From positions 62,001 through 126,000 of the forward strand of contig NZ_AUBS01000001.1 in the NCBI RefSeq assembly GCF_000429365.1: a stretch of 64,000 nt of DNA. The letters are read 5' to 3'. The notes beneath the pieces were generated by a model. It saw only the letters and a list, made by a program, of their open reading frames with translations, ran no database searches and was not told the DNA's origin. The translations under genes and the position numbers were made by a program. Below are positions 1-8,088 of the stretch, in pieces; the first letter of the stretch is position 1; each line of letters begins with the position of its first letter. Origin of the DNA: Pseudodonghicola xiamenensis DSM 18339 (GTDB lineage Bacteria; Pseudomonadota; Alphaproteobacteria; Rhodobacterales; Rhodobacteraceae).

Positions 1-286
1 CCGCGGTCGCGGCATAGGCGGCGATGCCGTCGAGGATTTCGGGCAGATGGATGTCGGGATCGAGATCGCCATAGATATAAGTCCAGCGATCGGGCCCGCC
101 GCTCAGCGCCAGCGTGCAGCCGCGTGAACAGGCCGAAAGGCATTCCACCGGGCGCAGCGTCACGCCCTCGGGCAGATCGGCGACTTCGAGAGCCGACAGC
201 ATCCGTGTGCCCGGACGCGGTGCCTCTGCCTCGGCGGGTTGGCCGCGCCGGCAGGTGGTGCAGACTGTGATCGTGACCCCGGCCAT
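1..286 (-). CDS. DUF1636 family metal/Fe-S binding protein (partial)
   Basis: The frame is open to the left edge, so the C-terminus is missing; 95 residues are visible. Five cysteines, C9, C12, C49, C53 and C57, form a CxxC plus CxxxCxxxC pattern like that of thioredoxin-like [2Fe-2S] ferredoxins, which fits the DUF1636 family. Known context for this family is the cobalamin biosynthesis clusters of alphaproteobacteria, usually near cobW/cobN. Here a cobalamin riboswitch sits about 115 bases upstream on the same strand, which supports a B12-linked role. The start ATG follows GGAGGGGATC, a good ribosome binding site. The exact biochemical role of the family is not established. Confidence 0.8.
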   Translation of the reverse strand, partial: MAGVTITVCTTCRRGQPAEAEAPRPGTRMLSALEVADLPEGVTLRPVECLSACSRGCTLALSGGPDRWTYIYGDLDPDIHLPEILDGIAAYAATA

Positions 287-397
287 GATCCCCTCCTGTC
301 AGAGGGCGAGGGGAGAGAAGAGGCCAGCACGGGTATCCGCCAATGGGACAGCCCAAAGCCGGTCGCGAAACACCCCGTTCGCCCGTTGCATCAACAT

Positions 398-602
398 CTG
401 CTGGCAGGTCTCCCGGCTTGCGGATGTCGGAGCCTTTCGGCCCCGGTGGTCTGCCCACCTTCCCAGCCTGTCGGCCAGTGGTCGGGCGACCTCTCCGGTC
501 ACGGTCGCGGGGGCGGCTGCGCTTTGGCCCTGACCCTTACGGGCGGTGGACCTATCGCATTCCCTCTTGGCCTGTCATGGACAGGAACCAGCAGCGCCAC
601 CT
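398..602 (-). promoter_or_regulatory. Cobalamin (AdoCbl) riboswitch
   Basis: Read on the minus strand, the conserved blocks of a B12 riboswitch appear in the right order: a 5' GGTGGCGCTGC stem, AAGAGGGAA, the GCCGCCCCCGCGACCGT core (usually GCAACTGT), CCACTGG followed by GGGAAGG, and the terminal B12 box CGCAAGCCGGGAGACCTGCC at 403-422. It lies in the leader of the DUF1636 gene, whose ATG is about 115 bases downstream, leaving room for an expression platform. High B12 is expected to repress the gene. The 5' boundary is approximate. Confidence 0.93.
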
Positions 603-961
603 GAGGCAAGCAGGCCCCGATTGTCAAGCCGCCCCGTTCCCTGACGGGGGGGGGCAAGTGGCCGGCCAAGGTAAGATCGTTGCATTGGGAGATGTCGTGC
701 AGGGCCTTTTGCCATTTGCGAAAAACTGATCGTGATGTCCCGCAGGCGGTGCCTTCGGCACGATGGGCAAGCCGCCGTCGACCTGGGCATTCGGAAAAAG
801 ATGGCTGCATGGCGGTGCGGTGGCGGCCAGGCATGCCGGGCGGGCCTGCATGACGCGCGCTGTGCCGGTCTCTCCGCCGCGGCGGACAGGAGGATTTTCC
901 GGCCTTTTCCGGGGGGCGGATCCAGGCCGCAGAAAAATCTGCGAAAATGTGGAAAGGCCGC
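603..961. other. Intergenic region, no gene recognised
   Basis: Open frames across this stretch run in all directions with low-quality, Arg/Pro/Ala-rich translations and no ribosome binding site or family match, so I regard them as chance frames in GC-rich DNA. It presumably holds the promoter of the riboswitch transcript (minus strand). A run of G residues lies near 646-655. Confidence 0.5.
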
Positions 962-990
962 TTGACGGGGCAGGGGGAGCACCATAATAC
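962..990 (+). promoter_or_regulatory. Candidate tRNA-Asp promoter
   Basis: TTGACG at 962-967 with CATAAT at 983-988 (spacing 15) or TAATAC at 985-990 (spacing 17). It ends about 36 bases before the first tRNA-Asp gene, a sensible position for a stable-RNA promoter. Confidence 0.55.
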
Positions 991-1025
991 AGCGCAACGT
1001 TCCGGGGCGACCCGGACGGCAGCGA

Positions 1026-1102
1026 GCGGTTGTAGCTCAGTTGGTTAGAGTACCGGCCTGTCACGCCGGGGGTCGCGGGTTCGAGCCCCGTCAACCGCGC
1101 CA
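1026..1102 (+). tRNA. tRNA-Asp (GTC), copy 1
   Basis: A full 77-base cloverleaf with encoded CCA. The acceptor stem GCGGTTG pairs with CAACCGC, the D-arm reads GCTCAGTTGGTTAGAGT, the anticodon loop CCTGTCACG carries GTC, and the T-arm contains GGTTCGAGCC. The sequence is identical to the second copy 52 bases downstream, so both are probably processed from one transcript. Confidence 0.97.
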
Positions 1103-1138
1103 TCGCTGCCCAAACCCCGGTCCGGGGGTCATCGGACC

Positions 1139-1240
1139 AAATGAAAGTTGATGCGCGGTTGTAGCTCAGTTGGTTAGAGTACCGGCCTGTCACGCCGGGG
1201 GTCGCGGGTTCGAGCCCCGTCAACCGCGCCACTTTCATTT
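1139..1240. repeat. Inverted repeat arms flanking the second tRNA-Asp
   Basis: AAATGAAAGT at 1139-1148 is the exact reverse complement of ACTTTCATTT at 1231-1240. The arms enclose the whole second tRNA gene and six leader bases. In the precursor RNA they could form a stem coaxial with the acceptor stem and guide RNase processing; chance is possible but a perfect 10-mer in this position is unlikely. Confidence 0.7.
1155..1231 (+). tRNA. tRNA-Asp (GTC), copy 2
   Basis: The 77 bases are identical to the first copy, including encoded CCA. Perfect 10-base inverted repeats flank it (1139-1148 and 1231-1240), the 3' arm starting at the terminal A of CCA. Such a stem would extend the tRNA precursor beyond the acceptor stem. 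Confidence 0.97.
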
Positions 1241-1262
1241 CTTTCCCAAACGTCTCTGAGAC

Positions 1263-1280
1263 GCCGATTTCCAAATCGGC
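1263..1280 (+). terminator. Short palindromic hairpin after the tRNA pair
   Basis: GCCGATTT CC AAATCGGC is a perfect 8-bp stem with a 2-base loop about 30 bases after the second tRNA. No clear T-run follows, so termination is only a possibility. The rest of 1241-1535 shows no gene. Confidence 0.35.
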
Positions 1281-1535
1281 AGCAATAATCCCAGATCGGT
1301 ACCTATTGGGAGCTTTCGGACCACAGGTGTCGGCGGGATTGCCTGCCCCCCTTGATCCAATCTTGACAGATTTACGACATTTGACTGACCTTTGGGAACC
1401 TTGGCTCCCCGTTGCTTGCGATGGCGCTGCGTTCGAGGCTGTAACGCCCTCCGGGTGGCCGTTCTTGTAAGCTCTGCAGCAATCGAGAGCCTTGGGCGAC
1501 TGTCCGTCCGGCGTGACTGCAGAGGCCGGATTGCC

Positions 1536-1574
1536 AGAAGCTGGAAGGAGCCGAAGAAGCTGGAAGGAGCCGAA
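1536..1574 (+). repeat. Two tandem copies of a 19-bp unit containing GGAAGGAG
   Basis: AGAAGCTGGAAGGAGCCGA occurs at 1536-1554 and again at 1555-1573. Each unit carries a strong Shine-Dalgarno-like GGAAGGAG. The second copy lies at the right distance for the GTG at 1578, so a local duplication created a second ribosome binding site in the leader of the next gene. Confidence 0.85.
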
Positions 1575-1577
1575 ATA

Positions 1578-2324
1578 GTGACTCAGCCATCCCTCGTTGC
1601 GCGGGGAAAGCGAGAAGTCTTCACCCTCATGGGGCTGATTCTTCACGATGCCGTCGTCGTCCGCATGTTTCTGACACTGCTGGCCGCGACCATGGTGATG
1701 ATCGTGCTTTACGTGATCGCCGGCATCTGGGATGGCGAATACGCCCTGGCGCATGTCATACGGCATAATTTCGACCTCGGGCTCGATGACGTCTTTGCCG
1801 AGAACTTCAATCACGGGCTGTCATTTCTGGTCGCGGTGCTGATGCTCTTGAGCTTTTTCGAGATCCGATCCCGGGCGCTGATGTTTCTGGTCGTACTCTA
1901 CAGCTTCATTTGGTTCGATGATTCCTCACAGTATCACGAACGGGCCGGGGGAAAGATCGGCGCGGCGCTGCATATCCCGGTGTCGCATGGGCTCGGCCCG
2001 CAGGAATATGGCGAACTGCTGGCCTGGGTTATCGCCGGGCTCTGTGTCGGGGCGGTCTTCCTCTGGGCCTGGTTTGGGCGTCGCCCCGGCGATCTGGGGG
2101 TGCTGCTGCCCTTCTTCATGTGCTTCGTACTGCTGGTGATCTGCGCCGTGGTGGTGGACATGCTGCATGCGGTGCTGCCGGCGGGGTTCAGCGAATTGGC
2201 TGGGGTGGTCGAGGATGGCGGCGAGATGCTGGCAATCACTGCCAGTGCCGGCCTGGCGATCGGCCTGTCGCGACATGCGCGGGAGTATTATCGCGCGGTC
2301 TCGCCCGCTGCCGCCGAAGGGTGA
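1578..2324 (+). CDS. Unknown integral membrane protein, about six TM segments
   Basis: I do not recognise this family. Using the GTG at 1578 (GGAG eight bases upstream) gives 248 residues; an ATG at 1629 would give 231 and drop a short basic N-terminus. Hydrophobic segments lie near residues 25-50, 75-95, 100-115, 145-165, 175-205 and 220-235. Charged residues sit in the loops, including a DDSSQYHERAGGK stretch after segment three and DMLHAVL near segment five. It stands alone: a rho-independent-type hairpin follows directly and the neighbour downstream is on the opposite strand. No signal or catalytic motif is visible. The gene call is firmer than the start. Confidence 0.7.
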   Translation: MTQPSLVARGKREVFTLMGLILHDAVVVRMFLTLLAATMVMIVLYVIAGIWDGEYALAHVIRHNFDLGLDDVFAENFNHGLSFLVAVLMLLSFFEIRSRALMFLVVLYSFIWFDDSSQYHERAGGKIGAALHIPVSHGLGPQEYGELLAWVIAGLCVGAVFLWAWFGRRPGDLGVLLPFFMCFVLLVICAVVVDMLHAVLPAGFSELAGVVEDGGEMLAITASAGLAIGLSRHAREYYRAVSPAAAEG

Positions 2325-2343
2325 GCGGCAGGAGAAGAGACAA

Positions 2344-2379
2344 ACGGCGCGCCCTCGGGGGACGCGCCGTTGCTGTTTT
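2344..2379 (+). terminator. Intrinsic terminator
   Basis: ACGGCGCG at 2344-2351 pairs with CGCGCCGT at 2363-2370, followed by TGCTGTTTTC. It lies between the convergent membrane protein gene and the M20 dipeptidase gene. Confidence 0.7.
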
Positions 2380-2394
2380 CGCGATGCGACCGCC

Positions 2395-3789
2395 TCAGGC
2401 TGCCTTGGTCAGCGCTGCCAGCACCCGTGCCCAGGAGCGGATGCCCTTGTGGAAGCTTTTCACATCGTATTTCTCGTTCGGGCTGTGGATGGCGTCGTCG
2501 TCATTGGCGAAGCCGATCAGCATCGAATCGAGATCGAGGATCTTCTTGAAGAAGCCGGCGATCGGGATCGAGCCGCCCATGCCAGTAAAGACCGCCTCGC
2601 GCTCCCATTCGTCCGACAGCGCTCCGCGTGCCGCTTCGAACTCCGGCCGGGTGATGTCCATCACCGGCGCGCGGGAGCCTTCCAAGTCATTGTCCCAGGT
2701 GACCTTGGCGTCGGTCGACAGCCGGTCTTCCACATGCTTGCGGATTTTCAGCCGCAGCGCATCCGGATCCATATCGCCGACCAGACGGCAGGTGATCTTG
2801 CAATGCGCCTCGGACGGGATCACCGTCTTGGAGCCGGCACCGTTGTAGCCGCCCCAGAGCCCGTTGATCTCCAGCGTCGGGCGGGCCCATTGCTGTTCCA
2901 GCGTCGAATAGGCCTTTTCGCCATGGGGTTCGGTGAAGCCGACCGAACTGAGGTATTCCTCTTCATCGAAGCCGCAGGTCTTCCATTGGCGCAGTTGGTC
3001 TTCCGGCACCTCATGGACGCCCTCATAGAAGCCTTCCACCGCGACGCGCCCGGTCTCTTCATCATAGAAGGACGTCACGAGGCGGGAGAGTTCGCGCAGG
3101 GGGTTCAGTGCCGGGCCGCCGTAATGGCCTGAATGCAGGTCAATGCGCGGGCCGGTGATGGTGAATTCATCCTTCAGCATGCCGCGCAGTTGCGAGGCGA
3201 TCGACGGCACGCCGCGCGACACCATCGAGGTGTCGCAGATCAACGCCAGGTCGGCTTTCAGTTCCGCTGCGTTCTCCTGCATGAAGGGGATCAGCGACGG
3301 CGAGCCGGACTCTTCTTCGCCCTCGAAGAAGAAGGTGATGCGGCAGGGCAGGCTACCGTGGATTTCTTTCCAGGCGCGGCAGGCCTCGACAAAGGTCATC
3401 AATTGCCCCTTGTCGTCCGAGGAACCACGGCCGCGGATTACCGGGCCGTTCGGCGTGTCTTCGATCTGCGGTTCGAACGGCGGGGTTTTCCACAGGGTCA
3501 GCGGATCGACTGGCTGCACGTCATAATGGCCGTAGAACAGCAGATGCGGCACGCCTTCGGCGGCTTCGCCGACATGGCCCACCACCATCGGGTGGCCGGG
3601 GGTGGGGCGTTTCTCGGCCTCGATGCCCAGGGATTTCAGATCGGCGACCAGCCAGTCGGCGGCGGTGTCGCAGTCGGCCTTATAGGCCGGATCGGTCGAA
3701 ATCGAGGGGATCCGCAGAAACTCCATCAACCGGTCGGTGGCCTTGGGCAGATCGGCATCGATTCGCGCGAGCACGGCATCGAGGGACAT
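2395..3789 (-). CDS. M20 family dipeptidase
   Basis: A 464-residue zinc peptidase of the M20 (CNDP/ArgE-like) family, expected to hydrolyse dipeptides or acylated amino acids in the cytoplasm. The metal and catalytic residues can be seen: H88 and D90 in FYGHYDVQP, the bridging Asp near 125 in GRGSSDDKGQ, the E159-E160 pair in EGEEESGS, D186 in CDTSM, and a C-terminal His in AIHSPNEKYD. The inserted lid domain spans about 205-375. Length is typical of the dipeptidase subgroup. The start ATG is preceded by CAGGAG. It is transcribed alone and away from the 35-40 kb peptide locus, which has four other M20 proteins. The substrate cannot be told from sequence. Confidence 0.9.
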   Translation of the reverse strand: MSLDAVLARIDADLPKATDRLMEFLRIPSISTDPAYKADCDTAADWLVADLKSLGIEAEKRPTPGHPMVVGHVGEAAEGVPHLLFYGHYDVQPVDPLTLWKTPPFEPQIEDTPNGPVIRGRGSSDDKGQLMTFVEACRAWKEIHGSLPCRITFFFEGEEESGSPSLIPFMQENAAELKADLALICDTSMVSRGVPSIASQLRGMLKDEFTITGPRIDLHSGHYGGPALNPLRELSRLVTSFYDEETGRVAVEGFYEGVHEVPEDQLRQWKTCGFDEEEYLSSVGFTEPHGEKAYSTLEQQWARPTLEINGLWGGYNGAGSKTVIPSEAHCKITCRLVGDMDPDALRLKIRKHVEDRLSTDAKVTWDNDLEGSRAPVMDITRPEFEAARGALSDEWEREAVFTGMGGSIPIAGFFKKILDLDSMLIGFANDDDAIHSPNEKYDVKSFHKGIRSWARVLAALTKAA

Positions 3790-3958
3790 GAGAACACTCC
3801 TGGAAGTAGTTTTGATGGCGGGACACTAGCACCGCACTCCGGGGTGTCCAGCGCCACCGGGGATTTTACGGCGTGCCTTCGGAGCCTTTGCCCCGATGGA
3901 GGCAGCGCGACATGCAAGCCCTCGGGCCTCTGGCAGTCTGCGCTCCCGGTCTCGTGTC

Positions 3959-3998
3959 TTGACACAGGTCAAGGAAAGGACGTAGCGGCACATTATAG
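3959..3998 (+). promoter_or_regulatory. FnrL-type site and -10 element upstream of hemA
   Basis: TTGAC-ACAG-GTCAA at 3959-3972 is a perfect dyad with the spacing of an FNR box (consensus TTGAT-N4-ATCAA). A TTATAG hexamer at 3993-3998 would place the dyad centre near -40 from the start point, the position of a class II activator site. Oxygen-dependent control of hemA by FnrL is established in Rhodobacter, so the site fits; actual use here is inferred. Confidence 0.65.
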
Positions 3999-4123
3999 CC
4001 TGTAAAAGTGGCAGGCTGCCCCCTATAACTGCTCCATTCGGAGAGGAGGGGGCGCTGGAGGCCAAGGCCGAAACTGGGCCATTGACCCGGCGCGCCGGAA
4101 TGTCAAAGCGAAGAGGAAGACGC

Positions 4124-5347
4124 GTGGACTATAACGCACAACTGGATTTCGCGATCGACCGTCTGCATCAAGAGGGCCGTTATCGGACTTTCATTGATAT
4201 CGAACGCAAGCAGGGTCAGTTCCCGCATGCGACTTGGCGCAAGCCCGATGGCAGCGAACAGCAGATCACCGTCTGGTGCGGCAACGATTATCTGGGCATG
4301 GGCCAGCATCCTGTCGTTCTGGCCGCGATGCACGAAGCGATCGACGCCACCGGCGCGGGGTCTGGCGGGACACGCAACATTTCCGGCACAACCGTTTACC
4401 ACAAGCGGCTGGAGGCCGAACTTGCCGATCTGCATGGCAAGGAAGGGGCGCTGGTCTTCTCTTCCGCCTATATCGCCAATGACGCGACGCTTTCGACCTT
4501 GCCGAAGCTTTTTCCGGGGCTGATCATCTACTCGGACGAGCTGAACCATGCCTCGATGATCGAGGGGATCAAGCGCAACGGCGGTGCGAAGCGGATCTTC
4601 CGCCACAACGATCTGGATCACCTGCGCGCACTGCTGCAGGCCGACGATCCGAAGGCGCCGAAGCTGATCGCCTTTGAATCGGTCTATTCCATGGATGGCG
4701 ATTTCGGGCCGATCAGGGAGATCTGTGATCTGGCCGACGAATTCAACGCGTTGACCTATCTCGACGAGGTTCATGCGGTCGGCATGTATGGTCCGCATGG
4801 CGGCGGCGTGTCCGAACGTGACGGGCTGGCGCATCGGATTGACATCATCAACGGGACGCTGGGCAAGGCATTTGGTGTTTTCGGCGGTTATATCGCGGCC
4901 TCGGACAAGATGTGCGACGCGATCCGCTCTTATGCGCCGGGCTTCATCTTCACCACCTCGATCCCGCCGGCGGTGGCGGCCGGGGCGGCGGCGTCGATCC
5001 GGCATCTGAAGACCGATCAGGCGCTGCGCGACAAGCATCAGGAACAAGCCAAGGTCCTCAAGCTGCGGCTGAAGGGGCTGGGCCTGCCGATCATCGACCA
5101 CGGCAGCCATATCGTACCGGTGGTGGTGGGGGATCCTGTCCACACCAAGATGCTGAGCGATATGCTGCTCGAGCGGTATGGGATTTACGTGCAGCCGATC
5201 AATTTCCCCACCGTCCCGCGCGGGACCGAACGGCTTCGGTTCACGCCGTCGCCGGTGCATGGATCCGATGAAATGAACCAACTGGTTCAGGCAATGGACG
5301 AGCTTTGGTCCCACTGTGCGCTGAATCGTGCCGAACTGGCCGGGTGA
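4124..5347 (+). CDS. hemA: 5-Aminolevulinate synthase
   Basis: PLP enzyme that condenses glycine with succinyl-CoA to 5-aminolevulinate, the first step of tetrapyrrole synthesis in alphaproteobacteria (Shemin pathway). The N-terminus [11 protein letters not shown], the RYRTFIDI motif, [21 protein letters not shown] and the catalytic lysine at residue 248 in [13 protein letters not shown] match the family closely. I chose the GTG at 4124, six bases after AGGA, because it gives 407 residues, the usual length of Rhodobacter HemA, and puts the lysine at 248 as in R. capsulatus. An in-frame TTG at 4082 would add 14 basic residues and is unlikely. An FnrL-type dyad lies about 150 bases upstream. 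Confidence 0.97.
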   Translation: MDYNAQLDFAIDRLHQEGRYRTFIDIERKQGQFPHATWRKPDGSEQQITVWCGNDYLGMGQHPVVLAAMHEAIDATGAGSGGTRNISGTTVYHKRLEAELADLHGKEGALVFSSAYIANDATLSTLPKLFPGLIIYSDELNHASMIEGIKRNGGAKRIFRHNDLDHLRALLQADDPKAPKLIAFESVYSMDGDFGPIREICDLADEFNALTYLDEVHAVGMYGPHGGGVSERDGLAHRIDIINGTLGKAFGVFGGYIAASDKMCDAIRSYAPGFIFTTSIPPAVAAGAAASIRHLKTDQALRDKHQEQAKVLKLRLKGLGLPIIDHGSHIVPVVVGDPVHTKMLSDMLLERYGIYVQPINFPTVPRGTERLRFTPSPVHGSDEMNQLVQAMDELWSHCALNRAELAG

Positions 5348-5475
5348 CCTCACTCTTTTGTGCAAATCTTCTTGCGGTGTGGTAGTTTTGTCTCAACAAC
5401 AAGCACAGGCGAATCTGGCAGGCGATTCCACTGTGTGACTTGGAATTTCGCGGCAGGCGGCACGGGGCGGCAGGG

Positions 5476-6669
5476 ATGATCGGGCGCAAGCTTCAGCGCA
5501 AATCTGAAGAAGACAAGGCTGTCGAACTGAAAGGTTTCGACGATTTCGAGGTCCGTCTCGGCGACATGATGCGCGGAGAACGCGCAACCATGGGGAAGTC
5601 CCTGCTTGATGTGCAGCGAGAGTTGCGCATCAAGGCCAATTACATCGCAGCGATCGAGAATACCGACCCTTCCGCTTTCGATACGCCCGGTTTCATTGCC
5701 GGCTATGTGCGCTCCTATGCCCGATATCTGAACATGGATCCCGATATCGCTTTCGCGGCCTTTTGCCGGGAAAGCGGTTTTACCGTGGCGCATGGCATGT
5801 CGTCGCAAGCCTCTGGGGTCAGGCCTGGGCGGGTGGTAGAAAAGAAGCTTTCCCAAGGGGGGGAACGCGACCCATTCACCGCCCCGAATACGCCCTTCAT
5901 TCCCGAGCGCGAAGGTTTTTTCAGCCAGATCGAACCGCGTGCGGTGGGCTCTTCGCTTGTGCTCCTCGCCCTGATCGCCGGCATTGGCTATGGCGGCTGG
6001 ACCGTGCTGAAGGAAGTCCAGCAGGTGCAGGTGGCGCCGGTCGAACAGGTGCCTATGGTGCTGTCCGATCTCGATCCGCTGAAAGGCGCTGTCGCATCGC
6101 GTGCGGCGGGGGATGAAAACGACGCGCCGAGCGCCGAGGCGCTTGATCGTCTTTATCGGCCGCAGGCGCTGGATGTGCCGGTTCTGATGGCCCGCGACGC
6201 ACCGATTTCCACCCTCGATCCGCGTAGCGTCGGAACGCTGGCTGCGCCTGAGCTGCCGCAGGTCCAGATTGCATCGGCCGAACCGGTCCGACCGGAAGAG
6301 AGCGTGCCGCAGGTGGTCGAACAGGCCGCGCCTCATCTGGCCATGGTGGCGGTCCGTCCGTCTTGGGTCCGGGTGCGTGCCGCCGACGGATCGGTGATCT
6401 TCGAAGGCATCATGGAAAGCGGCCAGACCTATCAGATCCCCGCCACCGAGGAACCGCCGACGCTGCGGGCCGGCGAATCCGGGGCGATCTATTTCGCGGT
6501 CAACGGCAAGCACTACGGTCCGGTGGGGGAACGCGGGGTGGTAACGTCGAAACTGCCGCTGTCGATCGATGCCGTTACTCAGCGTTATCAGGTCGCGGAT
6601 CTGCAACAGGATCGCGATCTGGCCCGCATGGTCGCAGAGGCGCAGACCACCCAGACCGAGGGGCAGTAG
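5476..6669 (+). CDS. RodZ-like HTH/membrane protein (DUF4115)
   Basis: 397 residues. An N-terminal HTH_25-type domain (about 25-95, with GKSLLDVQRELRIKANYIAAIEN and GYVRSYARYLNMD) is followed by a linker, one transmembrane helix at about 157-177, a Pro/Ala-rich periplasmic stretch, and a C-terminal DUF4115 domain (about 295-370, WVRVRAADG...GAIYFAVNG). This is the architecture of RodZ, which links the MreB cytoskeleton to the cell wall machinery. It lies 140 bases before ispG, a pairing often seen for RodZ-like genes. The ATG at 5476 has only G-rich sequence directly before it; an ATG at 5440 is possible, but it would add residues ahead of the expected MIGRKL start. Confidence 0.8.
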   Translation: MIGRKLQRKSEEDKAVELKGFDDFEVRLGDMMRGERATMGKSLLDVQRELRIKANYIAAIENTDPSAFDTPGFIAGYVRSYARYLNMDPDIAFAAFCRESGFTVAHGMSSQASGVRPGRVVEKKLSQGGERDPFTAPNTPFIPEREGFFSQIEPRAVGSSLVLLALIAGIGYGGWTVLKEVQQVQVAPVEQVPMVLSDLDPLKGAVASRAAGDENDAPSAEALDRLYRPQALDVPVLMARDAPISTLDPRSVGTLAAPELPQVQIASAEPVRPEESVPQVVEQAAPHLAMVAVRPSWVRVRAADGSVIFEGIMESGQTYQIPATEEPPTLRAGESGAIYFAVNGKHYGPVGERGVVTSKLPLSIDAVTQRYQVADLQQDRDLARMVAEAQTTQTEGQ

Positions 6670-6809
6670 GCCTTTGCCCCGGGCCGGGGCTGGTGCCGGG
6701 GAAGGGGGGTGACCAATCCCCACAGGGGCTGATTGCCAGAGTGCCATTGCGGATAGGACGCGACCGGCCTATTTAGCGGGCAACGGACACCAGCAAACGG
6801 ACCGCCGTC

Positions 6810-7946
6810 ATGTCGCTGAACCAGGTGCGCCCTTGGCGCAACATCTATCGCCGCAAATCTCGTCAGATCATGGTGGGTAATGTCCCCGTGGGGGGCGATG
6901 CGCCGATCTCGGTGCAGACCATGACCAATACGCTGACCACGGATGTTTTTGCCACTGTGGCGCAGGTCCAGGCGGCGGCAGAGGCCGGCGCCGATATCGT
7001 TCGGGTTTCGGTGCCGGACGAGGCTTCTGCCAAGGCGCTGAAGGAGATCGTGGCCGAAAGCCCGGTGCCGATCGTCGCCGATATCCATTTCCACTATCGT
7101 CGCGGTATCGAGGCGGCCGAGGCCGGCGCTGCCTGCCTGCGGATCAACCCGGGCAATATCGGCAGTCCCGAGCGGGTGCGCGAGGTGATCAAGGCGGCCC
7201 GCGATCACGGCTGTTCGATGCGGATCGGCGTCAATGCCGGGTCGCTGGAAAAGCATCTGCTTGAGAAATACGGTGAACCCTGTCCCGAGGCGATGGTGGA
7301 ATCCGGGCTGGAGCATATCCGCATTCTCGAGGACAATGATTTCCACGAGTTCAAGATCAGCGTGAAGGCCTCGGACGTGTTCCTGGCCGCCGCCGCCTAT
7401 CAGGGCATCGCCGAGGTGACCGATGCGCCGATCCACCTGGGCATCACCGAGGCCGGCGGGCTGATGTCGGGCACGATCAAATCCGCCATCGGCCTGGGCA
7501 ACCTGCTGTGGATGGGGATTGGCGACACCATCCGCGTCAGCCTGTCCGCCGATCCGGTGGAAGAGGTCAAGGTCGGCTATGAGATTCTGAAATCGCTGGG
7601 GCTGCGCCATCGCGGCGTCAATATCATCTCTTGCCCGTCCTGCGCGCGGCAGGGGTTCGATGTGATCAAAACGGTGGAAATCCTGGAAAAACGGCTGGAG
7701 CACATCAAGACGCCGATGTCGCTGTCGATCATCGGCTGCGTGGTCAATGGCCCGGGTGAGGCGCTGATGACCGACGTGGGTTTTACCGGCGGCGGGGCGG
7801 GCTCCGGCATGGTCTATCTGGCTGGCAAGGCCAGTCACAAGATGTCGAATGACCAGATGATCGACCACATCGTGATCGAGGTTGAAAAACGTGCCGCCGC
7901 GCTTGAGGCCGAGGCGGCAGCCGAGGCACCGGAAGCCGCCGAATAA
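6810..7946 (+). CDS. ispG: 4-Hydroxy-3-methylbut-2-enyl diphosphate synthase (IspG/GcpE)
   Basis: 378 residues. It converts methylerythritol cyclodiphosphate to HMBDP in the non-mevalonate isoprenoid pathway using a [4Fe-4S] cluster. The cluster ligands are visible: C275 and C278 in [13 protein letters not shown]310 in GCVVNGPGE, and E317. The N-terminal TIM-barrel motifs [10 protein letters not shown] and [10 protein letters not shown] are intact. The C-terminus carries an Ala/Glu-rich tail of about 20 residues. It lies downstream of the RodZ-like gene on the same strand. Confidence 0.97.
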   Translation: MSLNQVRPWRNIYRRKSRQIMVGNVPVGGDAPISVQTMTNTLTTDVFATVAQVQAAAEAGADIVRVSVPDEASAKALKEIVAESPVPIVADIHFHYRRGIEAAEAGAACLRINPGNIGSPERVREVIKAARDHGCSMRIGVNAGSLEKHLLEKYGEPCPEAMVESGLEHIRILEDNDFHEFKISVKASDVFLAAAAYQGIAEVTDAPIHLGITEAGGLMSGTIKSAIGLGNLLWMGIGDTIRVSLSADPVEEVKVGYEILKSLGLRHRGVNIISCPSCARQGFDVIKTVEILEKRLEHIKTPMSLSIIGCVVNGPGEALMTDVGFTGGGAGSGMVYLAGKASHKMSNDQMIDHIVIEVEKRAAALEAEAAAEAPEAAE

Positions 7947-7953
7947 CCGGCTG

Positions 7954-7972
7954 GTCTTTCGCGACGAAAGAC
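7954..7972 (+). terminator. Hairpin after ispG
   Basis: GTCTTTCG (7954-7961) pairs with CGAAAGAC (7965-7972) around a 3-base loop, eight bases after the ispG stop. No T-run follows, so it could be an mRNA 3'-end stabiliser rather than a full terminator. Confidence 0.4.
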
Positions 7973-8088
7973 ATATCTGCAAGTGAGCTTTGCGCTTTTG
8001 CCGGGGCCGCAGGGCTGGCGGCGGCTGTTCCTCTGGGGCAGAAAGGGCGCGATAGCCAGAGATCGAGCCAGAAGAGGGGCACCTGCCG

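Noticed and set aside
646..655. G-run near 646-655 as a possible phase-variable tract
   Set aside because: It lies in a region without a gene or clear promoter, so there is no target to switch.
624..1814. Long minus-strand frame whose translation contains RLTGLEPATPG twice
   Set aside because: It is the antisense of the two tRNA-Asp genes; this peptide is a well-known artefact of tRNA loci.
4103..5365. 420-codon minus-strand frame opposite hemA
   Set aside because: Antisense to a confirmed ALA synthase, low-complexity composition, no ribosome binding site.
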